A DNA stretch of 64,000 bases from Trebouxia sp. TZW2008. Its lineage: Eukaryota; Chlorophyta; Trebouxiophyceae; Trebouxiales; Trebouxiaceae. Shown one piece after another: positions 12,601 through 23,700 of this stretch; positions within the stretch are counted from its first letter, which is position 1, and each line of letters starts with the position of its first letter. The stretch spans positions 1-64,000 of the forward strand of contig BDIU01000259.1 in NCBI GenBank assembly GCA_002118135.1. The letters run 5' to 3'. A model generated the notes under the pieces. The model searched no databases. It was given only the letters and a program-made list of their open reading frames with translations, and was not told the DNA's origin. Position numbers and translations under genes: made by a program.

Positions 12601-14157
12601 GATGTCAACTGAGCATGGCCTGCACGCATTTGCATCTGCATACAAAATGGCTGAAGATTCGGCAAGATATATAGCAGCAAAGGCATGGGACACAATATGC
12701 ATCAGCTGCATGCAACTGTCAATGCAGCTGACCTGCATGCCCAGGAGTGTCCATCTGGCTAGTTTGTCACTACAGCTCAAAGACAGCGTTGTGTCACCCC
12801 TGCCTGGTTTCCTTTGCAGCGAGCCAGCATGGTGCTGCTTGTCAAGGGTGTGGTACATAAGGTTCTCCGCAAGCTGCGTACTACCTTGCTGATTGGAAGC
12901 AGGCTGATGAGCCATGCCTTCAGTGTCTTGGGCACCAACATGAGGTGTAGTATCCACCTTTCTCTGCTGAGCTGTTGCAGACTTTGGACGGCTACCAAGG
13001 GCTGAGGGAGAGGCTGTCTGCTGCTGCACGGGTTGCTTTGCAACTGACTCTGGTGCGCTGTCAAAGCTGCATGGACATTCACAAGAAGCATTCAATTCTG
13101 TGTTTGTAGTGCACATGTCTGGCTGTCTAGTGGCGGCTGCAATACTTGATTTAGGTTGCAAAGTGTCATTGGGGCTGCTGCAGGGCATGTCTCCTTGCTG
13201 TGTGCTGTGCTCGGCACTTGCAGGCTGTAGCGTAGTGCTGCTGTTCGGCTCAAGTAAGTTGCATGCATCACCACAAGGAGGCTGACTGATAAACATATGC
13301 AGCTGTACTCCCTGGCGCAGTTCAAATTGCTGATTGGCATTCAGCACAAATATAGTGCTGCCTTGCTTGTCTTGTTGTGGCTCCTGCACATTGTGAGTGC
13401 TTCAGCTGTAATGGCATAAAAGGACAGCATGTGGTGTACAGCTTGAGAACGCGCTTCTCATGTCCAGCCACGCTGCACACGCTGACATGAAGTCACCTGA
13501 CATGAGAAAGTACAGCATCTGATGCAGGTGCTGCTTGACGACCTCTTGGAGTGTGCATCTGCCTGCTGCATTGACTGAGACATTGTGCATCCAGCATGAA
13601 GCATGTCACTTTCGCAAATGCAAGGAGTGATGGCTGAACGCGTTCAGGGTTTCACCTGTTGAGCTGCTGCCATGAGCTCATCATACAGCCAAGCCAGCAG
13701 TGCCCGCCTTGCAATCACTTCAGCATGTGAGTCATTAATCAGGTCTCCCTATACACACCACAACTTTTTTGTCATCAGTCACGAGTCCAAACTGCACTTT
13801 CAAGTCCATTTCGAGCATATGAGCGTTTGCGTGCTTTGCCTGTTGGGTGGATAGGAATTTGCAAAGGAGTGGACGTAAACCTGACAGGTCCGCTTCTGAG
13901 CACTGAGACATTTGGTGCCAGTGCCCAGTGTAACCATGTGAGATGCTTTAGTATCAGGGTCGGCACCAGTGACGATAAAGCCTGCAGTATGAAGTCACTG
14001 AAAAGCTGTTCATGCAAATATAGGGCGTGAGCATCAGACCTACAGAACACTGATCACCTGCCAAAACCGTATGCTCGTGAGCTTGTGGCTTGCCAGTCCT
14101 TGGGAGGGCTTGAAAAGCTTCGAGCACCAACCTTGCGACGTCTGCGGCGAATTCCAT
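9629..14157 (-). CDS. TAD1: tRNA-specific adenosine deaminase 1 (ADAT1/TAD1)
   Basis: Deaminates adenosine 37 to inosine in eukaryotic tRNA-Ala (known family role). Exons: 14157-14058, 13981-13881, 13748-13656, 13383-12733, 12142-11977, 11333-11202, 10914-10583, 10087-9629; sum 2034 nt (677 aa), longer than animal ADAT1 because of low-complexity inserts. The N-terminus carries [14 protein letters not shown] and LGTGTKCL. The catalytic site is complete: [10 protein letters not shown] (Zn histidine and proton-shuttling Glu), QPPCGDA (Zn cysteine) and SCSDKLARW (Zn cysteine). The C-terminal half has [39 protein letters not shown] and [10 protein letters not shown], all typical of the family. A Ser/Gly/Arg-rich insert lies in the 10914-10583 exon. 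The exon ending at 11977 has a nearly intact second copy of its 3' half. Intron 11396-11800 is a CACT-rich simple sequence. The gene is divergent from the LYR/YccV gene, with 343 bp between the starts. Confidence 0.93.
11828..11942 (-). repeat. Open, in-phase duplicate of the ADAT1 exon-5 3' half
   Basis: The exon used in the model ends [14 protein letters not shown] at 11977. About 149 bp downstream is a second copy, [14 protein letters not shown], with no stop and the same donor phase (GCAG|GTGATC at 11828). Its wording (ALHRAIA) looks at least as close to the family as the first copy. It has no obvious own acceptor, so whether it is ever spliced in is open. Confidence 0.75.
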
Positions 14158-14500
14158 GTTGGCATATACCTGACGCTGTCCTCAGAGCAACAAGACGGTA
14201 GCGTGAACAGAACGGAAGCGGTCATGAGCAACCACAGCTGTTAGCCGCCCCACTCGGAATATCAACTGTCAAAACGAGCACGCAGAAGCATCTCTGCATT
14301 GCACCATCATGAGCTTGGTCTTTGCAGCAAAACGCTGACTGCAGTCTGTCCCATTTGCAGCTGCTCCGAAACCACATGCATTGACTCCTTGGGCTACTGC
14401 AGAGCACTTGTTACTTTGCTGTTTTGGTGGCAGCGTCAGTCTTATCCTGACTATAGCCGGCATGCAATCCCATAACCCGTGACTCGAGTAAGTTTGCCCC
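14158..14500. promoter_or_regulatory. Bidirectional promoter region
   Basis: The 343 bp between the ADAT1 start (-) and the LYR/YccV start (+) must hold both promoters and 5' UTRs. I see no clear TATA box. Inferred from layout only. Confidence 0.5.
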
Positions 14501-17500
14501 ATGTCCGGTGACAAGGCTGTCGTCAAGTTGCTGTATCGATGCATGCTACGTTGTAGTCGACAGATAGACGCTCTGCCACTTGATCTCAGAGCCAGCCACA
14601 TAGACGAAGTCTTGCCTGGCTTGCGGCGCGAATTGGGAGACAAAAGCGGCAGCGTGCGCAGCCTAGCGCAGATTGGCTTCCGCCAGCAGGTTTTTGGACA
14701 TAACTGTGGGGTGAGAGCTTATGGCACGCCCGCCATGATCTGCGACAACCTTCGACTCCCACGCCAAGCTGCAATGTGATGTATGCGGCATGCAGGGCAA
14801 GCAACTGACAGAAAACGAACACAAGGCTGTGCTGGTAGACAGAGGCTTTTTGGTAAACAGTTCTGTCTGCAGCATGTCATGAAGGACCTATGGCATATGC
14901 AAAGCCAGCACTGTAGACTCCATGCATGCCTGCTGCAGGCCCTTCAGCTGCTCAACACAGAGTACGCACAGGCTGCTAGGTACCTGGAGCAGGCTCGTGC
15001 AGAGCATGCAAACCTTGATGGTGTACAGTTCCCCATTGGTGAGTTCTTCCCCTGCTACAACCAGCAATCTTCTACATGCGCCATGCAAAATTGCCAACAG
15101 CACATGTGTACCAAGAATACTATTGTTGAGCATCTGCATTTGCAGAGTCTGTGCAAGACAAGTTGTAATTTGCAGGAACCGTTTTCAGGCACAAGCAGCA
15201 CGGATACAAGGGGGTCATATACGGCTGGGATAGGCAGTGTGACAGGTTGGTAGCCTCTGAACACCATGCTGTTTTGCTGTTCAGTCTACCAGCACAGTAA
15301 AGTAATATTCTTGACGGGACATCTACATTTTGCTCACAATGAAGAATGTTGTGGGGGCATGTACCCAATCACCTCTAGTCAGACTTTTTGGCTGGCCAAA
15401 GGAAATCTAGTATTTCACATCACTGTATCAATGGCTGAGACAGCTGCTCTGCTCACTCTGGCAGCCTGTTGCTTCCAGCCAACATGGTCGTGCTGGCAGC
15501 CACTACATCAAAGCTGCTGATTTGACCATGTCGCCTGGCAGCATCCACGCTGTGACAGGTCAGTAAACTCTGCACTCCTTGCTGTGCTGTTCAGCCTGCT
15601 GGCGTGAATGCTATTGTATCATTGGCTGACCTTGGTGCTCTGCTCACTTTAGCCGCCTGCCACATTTCTGCCAGCCAATGTGTGTTTGCTAGCAGCCATT
15701 ATAATATTGCTGCTAGCACAGCCACATGCGCTGGCAGCACCTACACTGTTGCCTCCATCTGGGACAGGCAGCATGACAGATCAGTAGCTTCTGATCCCCT
15801 TGCTGTGCTGCTCTTCAGCCTGCTGGCATGAATGCTATGGTATCAACGGCTGAGATACTTGCTCTGCTCACTTTGGCAGCCTGCCTCGCTGCTGCCAGAC
15901 AACGTGGCCGTGCTGGCAGCCACTACATCAAAGCTGCTAACTTGACCAGGTCGCCTGGCAGCACTCACACTGTTGCCTGCAGCTGGGACAGGCAGTGCGA
16001 CAGATCAGTAGCTTCTGACCCCCTTGCTGGGAGCAGTTGCCTGTGCATGTTGGCTGTTTGGTGCCAGGTGCAGCACCGAGGACAGCACAATCTTACTTGC
16101 AGCTGATCTCAGAGTTGTCCGACTCATAAGCTGAGAAGTGCGATCACTTGTGATTTGCGTCACAAAACACAAAATGTCCCTTGCTGTGCTGCTGTTCAGC
16201 ATGGTGGCCTGGTATAGTACTGTAACATTGGCTGAGGTAAATGCTATGCTCTCTCTCTGGCAGACTGCCAATTTGCTGCCAGCCAACATGGTTGTGCTGA
16301 CACACACGTCACAACATTGTTGCTGCCAGCGTAACCACAATGACTGGCAGCCACCCACTGTCGCCTATGGCTGGGGTAGCCAGTGCGACAGATCAGTAGC
16401 TTTTCACCCCCTTGCTGAGAGCAATTGCCTGTGCATTGCTTACAAGTGCCAACAGCAGCACAACATACAGCACAGGACAAGCTCGCACAATCTCAGTTGC
16501 AGACAGACTTGGATCCGCTGAATCCGGCTGAGGTGTACAGTCACTTGCAGTTCACATAGCATGACACAAACAACCCCTTGCTGTCCTACTGTTCACTTTG
16601 CTGGCAGTGTACGTGACTGTGTAATCAACAATTATCACTTCATGCAAGCATTTTAATCTGTACATATCACTGGCTGAGCCTAACCGCTCAACCTGCTGTC
16701 TGGCAGCCTGCCATGTTGTTAACAGCCACCAACATGTTGCTGCTAGCACAACCAAATAGGCTGGCAGCAACCCTGCCGCCACTAGGCAGTTGGCAACTTA
16801 AACTGTATCCTGCCAGCTGAGGCACAAGCCACATGTGAGGCTGCGTCATTGTGTACACTGTTTGCAGCATTGAAATCAAACCCATTTTTGCCCTTTACAC
16901 ACTTATTTCATCAGTGAGCAAGCCATTATGAGATGTCTTCATTTGCTGTCTGGCTCACGTGTATGCAAGTCATTGGCAGTCGCATCTTGATACATAAGCA
17001 TGCGGCTGTGTAAACCACAATCAAGGTTGATGTGTTTGTATGCAGGCCGCCAGATTGGGCAAAGCAGATGACGTTGAAGCACAAACAGCCCTCGTACACC
17101 ATCAGCTATCACACAATGTCATCGCAGTATTCACTTCAGAAGATTCTGCCACCTGTTACTTGCAGGCCGCCAAAGTGGTCAGAGCGGGTCAAGTTCAAGA
17201 GTGACGCCCTCATACACCATCAGCACTTGGACAGTGCCCAAAATTTCTTATGTAGTTGTTCAGGCATAACATGAGTCTTGCGACACGCACAGCTCTTGAG
17301 TGAGCAGTGCAAACATTCCTGCCAAAAGTACAGTACTGTATCATGATCTCCTCACTTTCCTTAATCACGTGTGACCTGCAGGCTGCCAAAGTTGGGCAGA
17401 ACAGACCAGCCCTTATAAATCACCAGCTACTCTGCAATCACATGTGTTCCCATGTAGTCACTTCCAGCAATCATGATGTTCTGTATCTGCAGGCCGCCAG

Positions 17501-19299
17501 ATTGGGCAGAGCAGATGAAGGTGAAGCATGACCAGCCTTTCTATAGCGTCCTGCCTGATGAGCATGACTGTGTCAGGCTGTTCCGTGGCGCCAGAACCAG
17601 CAAGTATGTTGCTCAGGTGAGGACAACAACTCACATTTGGTATTCATTGATAAACGATAAGGATTGCCAGCAGCCTGTCTACTTTCAAATATGACAAAAA
17701 GGCTTGAGAGCCTGTCACACAATCATACTCTCAACTTGTAAGTTCCACCATCAAAATGCGATTTTTGGCAGTCTCACGATAGCAGTTGTACAAAGACCTG
17801 ATTTTTGGAGTCCGTGTTTGCTCTGAGCCGGCTGCAAGTTTTTGCTCTGGCTGCTTGTGCTATTCTTGTGGATTTGTCATTGTGGTCTTGCTTGTGCATG
17901 CAGGACAACATAGAGGTGTTGCAGGACGAGAGGGTTGTGCACCGTGCCCTCATGAGCCACTTCACCAAGTACAGCTCAGACCTGGGCAGGTGAGCTCTAC
18001 AAGCTTTCCTTGCTTGCATCATTGTGCACTGAGCACATCTAGCATGGCTGACCATGTACAGCTGTACTTGGCATCTGGACAGGTTGGCAGCGTGCAGCCA
18101 CCGTGCTTGTGCAGACTTCTGCTTTGATCACACTCTGCACAAATCAGTACAAAGTTGCCATGCATGCTTCTCCAAGAGAAAGCATGGCTCAGATCTCAGC
18201 AGGGCAGCAGACTTCCATCACGCCTGCATAACTATGCTTTGTGTGCATCCAGCATGATTGACCATAGTATAGCTCAGACGCAGGCAGTTGGGCAGCGTAC
18301 TGCCATCATGCCTGCATCACTGTGCATACAACATGACTGGACACGATACAGCTCAGATCCGGGTTGGTCGGCAGCATACTGCCATCATGCCTGCATTTTG
18401 TGAATGCAACATGGCTGGGCGTAGAACAGCTCAGATCTGGGTAGGTTGGCAGCATAGGTTCATTTTGCCTGCAGAACTGTGTATGCAGTCCATCCAGCAC
18501 GACTGAATTTGGCACAGCTCAGATCTGAGCAGGCAGACACCACAAGCTGCTTTTGCCTGCAGAGATGTGCATTGAATGCATCCAGCATGACTGAATTGGG
18601 TGCAGCTCAGATCTGGGTAGTGAGCAGCTCAAGGTTCTGTTGCCTGTACAACTGTGCAATTGATACATTCAGTGCAGCTAGCATGCATGACTTGGAATAG
18701 AATGCTACGCATGCGTTTGTTGCTTAGTATATGCCTGACAGAATGCCAAACATCCTTTGCAACATGCATGCACGGCACTATGCTCACTGTATCAAGTATG
18801 CTAGATGCATTGGTCAGCTGCTTCAACTAAACATGTGCTGCTGAATTGTGCTAGGCAGCGTAAAAACTATGATTTAATCACCATTGTCACTTGAGATCTT
18901 TCCTTCAGGTACATTCCCACAGCAAGGATTCAGTATGAGTACCCAGGGCATTACCAAGCTTCAGATTCCCAGTCATGCGCTTCCGACTCCAACCTGCTTT
19001 TGCATGATGATGCCGACCACTATGATGATCCCTACGCTGACCCCTATGAGGACAAGTCAGATTCCCAGCAAGGCCGCTGCCCTGCTGAAGAAGCAGAGTT
19101 ACAGAATCGAGAAGCTGCTGCAGCAGCTGCTGATGCTGATGCAGACAGTCCTGCTGAAGAAGCAGAATCACGCGTTCAAGGGACTGAGGACAGCTGTCAG
19201 GATGTAAATGCTCAAAATGAGGAACAGGGTTCTCAGCAGGAGGACCAGCAAGATGACAGCTTGCCTGAACAGAGTGTGGGTACTGATGTCAAGAGGTGA
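14501..19299 (+). CDS. LYR-motif and YccV-like (hemimethylated-DNA-binding type) domain protein
   Basis: Exons: 14501-14689, 14939-15038, 15176-15245, 17493-17616, 17904-17989, 18909-19299; sum 960 nt (319 aa). The N-terminus has VVKLLYRCMLRCSRQ, matching the LYR motif of mitochondrial and plastid assembly factors, then a helical region (LLNTEYAQAARYLEQARAEH). The middle is a YccV-like fold: FRHKQHGYKGVIYGWDRQCD, PFYSVLPDEHD, KYVAQDNIEV and YIPTARIQYEYPGHYQ. The C-terminus is an acidic, Ala/Gln/Glu-rich tail with no domain. In bacteria YccV (HspQ) binds hemimethylated DNA or acts as a Clp/Lon protease specificity factor; the function here is unknown. Three of the five introns are filled with tandem echoes of the flanking exon edges, which explains why a 1-kb message spans 4.8 kb. 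Confidence 0.85.
15231..16490 (+). repeat. Array of about four echoes of exon 3's 3' end
   Basis: The true exon ends GGGATAGGCAGTGTGACAG at 15245. Similar blocks (for example GGGACAGGCAGTGCGACAG) recur at about 15557, 15780, 16000 and 16390, each followed by (G/A)TCAGTA and a shared downstream stretch. The first copy keeps GT; the next three have AT in place of the donor GT. The unit is about 220-400 bp. Confidence 0.85.
17041..17420 (+). repeat. Three echoes of exon 4's acceptor and 5' end
   Basis: The real exon starts at 17493 after CTGCAG, reading (R)PPDWAEQMKVKHDQP. Copies at 17041, 17160 and about 17380 keep TGCAGG(C)CGCCA and read PPDWAKQMTLKHKQP, PPKWSERVKFKSD and a decayed third version. 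The first two are still open and have usable acceptors. Confidence 0.85.
17971..18660 (+). repeat. Minisatellite of about eight units built from exon 5's 3' end
   Basis: The real exon end (ACAGCTCAGACCTGGGCAG|GT, 17971-17991) heads a series of units at about 18058, 18190, 18271, 18347, 18426, 18515 and 18602. Each contains CAGCTCAGATCTGGG-like sequence followed by a shared intron block ending in CATCCAGCATGACTGA-like sequence. Unit length is mostly 76-90 bp. Confidence 0.85.
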
Positions 19300-20761
19300 C
19301 TGGACAGGTGATTGTTTGAGACATGCTGCTCTTCCTTGGCAAACGGATCTATCAAAGCTTGATGTGATGCTGGTGCTACGCTGCTTTTGCATGGCATGTC
19401 ATCAACATATTGTGCACAGCATGTGCTTCCTTGTCCATTTCAATTCCCCTCTGTATGCATCTCTAATGGTGTCTCAGTGATATACAAATTGCATTTTTCT
19501 GAAGCTTGCTTGTCAGTACAGTTTTGGGAGTTTGCTTCCAGATCATCAACTAAGTACACTCCCATCAAACTATGGCCTGTGCACATGGCTGCAGGCTGAA
19601 CGCTTTGTCACAGAGCTGTCACCACTGTACCATAGAGCGCAAAGATATAGGCCTATAGCCTGTGAGAAGCGACCTTCCTTGTGTTCAAGGGGCGTTTGCA
19701 GCAGCAACGCTGCTCAAATTTTGGAGTGCAAGCCATGGCTTGCAATGTACACTAGACAGTTGCGCAGTAGACAGTGTGCTTACCCTGACTGTAAGTCAAA
19801 AGCAAGCTGATACGATGTGTGATCTTGTTCAAATCACAACAGATGCTGTGTTTCAGCTTGTGCAGTACAGTATTTGCCTTGTTCAGCTGGCGGTTTGCTT
19901 TTGCTGTGCTCACACCGTGCACCCTATGCTGATGTGAATGCCAATGCCAGCTGACAATTTTGCAGGCATTATAGGCGGCTGTTGTAACAATACCATCTTT
20001 ACAAGGTCAAACATGTTAACAGCACTTGCATGACTGACAAATCTGCCTAAAGCATGCAAGATATATATCCACTGCATTTTGGAAGTAGCTGTCAAATGCT
20101 TCAAGCTTGAGTCACCAGGACAAAACAAGAATAGAGTCACTGAGTGGAGACAAGAAAAGCGGAATGCCAAATGCATGCAAGCAAAAACGAAGACTAGAAA
20201 AGCAAATAGCATCAACAAGTCTATCCAAATCATGCTGATTACTGCAGGACAACAACACTGACTGAATGAATCATGGTCCCAAACAGCTACTAAAAGCAAC
20301 TTTTCCTCCTGGATGTTGTTTTCAGTACCCATCTTGGAACTATCACCTGCAGGCTAGCATGGCAATAGGCATCAACATGAGCCCTGATATTGCCAGCATT
20401 TGCCAAAACCTTTGGGACATCAACATTGTCTCAGACATTTTAGGGTAGGATCAGCCATTCTCGACTTCCCACAATCACTGCCATCCCACACCCAGTCCAA
20501 GCACTTCTCAAACCAATTTATGCTGCCAATTTTATCATTTTGTGCCTTGAGTTTGTTTGCTCTTCAGCCTTGATACTTGCTGCTTTCTGCCCAATGCTGC
20601 TGCTTTCTGACCAGTGAAAAATCTGCACCAAGCCTCTGAGCCTTGACCCTTTTGCATTTGCCCGTTAATCTCTGAGCAAAACACAATTGTCTACTGGCTT
20701 GTGACACTTTGGTATTGACTTGTTTTGGGGTGGCAACGATCAAGTGCCAATGACATTCTGT
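19300..20761. other. Convergent intergenic region, no supported gene
   Basis: Lies between two converging stop codons, so both 3' UTRs are expected here. One minus-strand open frame (20332-19910, 140 codons) has hydrophobic segments but no recognisable domain or splice context; I do not call it. Confidence 0.4.
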
Positions 20762-23700
20762 CTACTGGGCACCATACAAGAAGTCTGGGTCATGCCAGGC
20801 CTTCTCTTGGTACTGGTCACGGTCGCCGCCCATGGTTGCAATGCGGCCCAGCATGATACCCAACTGGTACAGGTCCACGGTCAAGTCTTGGTCACGCTTC
20901 AGGGAGCCTGTCACCCACTCCTCTGTTGACAGATCTGCAGTGCACAAAGGCTTACTAAGTGCGGGCTCGCTGATATTTATGACTAAACTCATCAAAGATG
21001 GCATAACATGACTATGACTATAGAGTCTGTCACCGACTCCTCTTTTCAAAAGGAGTGCACAACAGGTCAATCGTCAATGTTGGGGTGTGTCTGCATGCTG
21101 GAGTTTCTCACAGGAGTCATGACAGAGCTAACAGAGATCCCTGATTCTTGTGATAGCAAGACTGGTGCCCACTTGTGCACAATCACAAAATAACCTGAGC
21201 CCATGCAGTGCACCATGACATTGGTAATCTTAGCAGTACAGACAAAGTGAAGGAGTCACTGGGACTGAAGCTTGTTGTCAAGCAAAGAAGCATCGCGGAG
21301 ATGACGCTGCACTGACCAGAATTGTAGGTATGACTGTCCAGAAGTGACTAGCATACACACCACTTGAACAACACCATGCAGGCAACACAGAGCAAAGACA
21401 TTTTTGCCTTTCAGTACACTGACCAGGTTTGTAAGTATGGCTTTGCAGGTGGGAGAGGTGGCACTCAAGTGGTTTGTAAGCCTAAAATGACCATAACTTG
21501 GCATGACTATGCAACAAACACCATGCAACAAAGACAAGTACGAAACCAGTTTGCACTGACCAGGTCTGTAGACATGGCTTTCCAGGCGTGAGGGGTAGCA
21601 GTGCACAGCACAAGAGACACACAAGACTGGATTCACTTCAGAGGCTGACAAATTCAGCGCATGGATGTCTGTCAGCAGGGATAAGTTTTGCACTGACCTG
21701 GTCTATAGGTATGGCTTTCCAGGCGTGAGGGGTGGCAGTGCACCGGGTTGTAGGCCTGGATCTTCCAGGCAAAGATGATGTTCTGCTTCTTGGAGGGGAC
21801 CTGGAAGGAGTAGTCATGCCACTCCCCGCCAAACATGCAAGGCAGGATCTCAACAAAGCTGCTATTGGGCTTCATGAAGTTGTGGTTGATCAGCCCAGCA
21901 CCGTGCATGCCCACCTGCAGGCACAGCAACATTACAGCCATCCATTACAGTCATTCATTGTAAACGTGGGCTAGGCAGGCTCAGCAGGCCCATCTAGGCA
22001 CGCACAGAAGCAATCAACTGTCTCCATGCTGTGAGCAGTGCACTGAACAGCATGCATCAATGCATGATGTGTGCAAGACTGCAAGCACAGCTGCTGCACG
22101 TGCGCAGGCCAAGTACCCTGATTTGTTTGAAAGCTGCGCGATTTTTTTCCGCAAGGTGATTTTTGGGGGGCGTTTCACCATGTCATAGACTGCCTGAACC
22201 TTATGGACATATAGTCATTGCCACTGTGTGGCACATGCAATCAGCCTTGTTGGCTGGCTAAACCATGTAAAATTACTTTCTCTCATGACACATCATGACC
22301 ATTGACACTTTTCAAGACTTGTGCCACTGTCAGAACTGTGCAGATATTTACAAAAAGAAACCATGCATGTTTGTGACGCACTCTTTGTTGACACTCAGTG
22401 CAGAAGCACAAGCAACTTGCCAGGTTTGCAAGCAATGGTAGTGGCACACGTGTTTTTCTTGATAGACGCAAAGGGGTTGCAATGCTGCAGCTTAGCCAAC
22501 AGCAGCAGTGCGTTTGCTGTTGTCACATACAGCTGGCCATCATGCCCCAAACAAAAGCTTGGCAAGACTTTCACTCTCAAACGCTCAAACAACAAACTGA
22601 CAGGCCAAATGTTTGCACTCATAGCAACATGTCTCAGACGGTGCAACAACAGAGTGCGCTGAGGAGGGCAAGATAACTCACCAGAGCATCAACAGAGCGC
22701 AGCTGACTCAAGTTCTCCAAGTACTTCTCTGAGTCATCCAAGTTGATTGCCCAGCACTCCACCCTGTTGTACTTAGTGCCCTCAGGTAGCTGCCACAGGT
22801 TGCAGCTAGCCACCAACTCTTCAAAGTTCACAATGCGCCGCTTGTGCTTGCGCTCAATGAAAGCTATCCTGAAGAGGTTGTCTGGCTTTTCGACGTCTGT
22901 CAGGCGACCCCTTGAGCTGTGGAACTCCACTATCTGCAGCACAGAGAAGATTGTTTGACGCATGAAAGAGAGCTCTTGCAGCAGAGAAACTGGTTGGAAA
23001 AGGTGCCTGTGCTTGCGCCCAATAAAAGCTCTTCTGAAGAGGTCATTGGGCTTTTCATTGTTTGCGAGGCGACCCTTTGAGCTGTGGAACTCCAGAATCT
23101 ACAGCAACACTTTTGCCTCAGACCAGACAGCACAGGGTACAAAGCAAGCCGACATGCTTTGCAATGTTTGTGAGACAGTCCTGAGAGTCGTGGAACTCCA
23201 CAATCTGCAGCAAAAAACAGCTTTCAAGAGATGCGAGACGAAGCATCTTCATCTCTCTAGACAGATATGCAGATGCTCAGCACTGAATCAGGAGAGTGCT
23301 TTGTTGCAAAGAGTGCATTTTATTTGGCCCAGCAGAAAGCTGATGAGCGGTGCTAGTGCCTGTGCACAGATTTACCCTTGCAGCACCAGTGCAACTCTAT
23401 TGCCATTTCAATCATGCACACTGTGTCACCTCTGCAAACTGTAGCAACTGAAGCTTGTGACAAGTAACAGCGCAACTCTAATGCCAGAGTGGTAATGCAA
23501 ACGTTGTTGTCTCTGCAAAGTGTAGCGACTAAAGAATGGTACAAAGTCACACAGTCTAGCCTTGCCTTGACCTGCATGGACTACTGATGCAGGTCATCCA
23601 TACTTGCCAGATGATTTGCCGTGACAGTACACGAGGCAGGCCTGAGGGACCTGTAACATTAGTGCGAGACAAAGGCCAAAGCGCAGCAGAGACAGCCTGT

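Noticed and set aside
12517..13389. 290-codon frame as a stand-alone Gln-rich protein
   Set aside because: It is one ADAT1 exon: it carries PCGDA and SCSDK and joins the HAE exon in phase.
19910..20332. 140-codon minus-strand hydrophobic frame as a gene
   Set aside because: No homology that I recognise, no splice context, and it lies between two convergent 3' ends.
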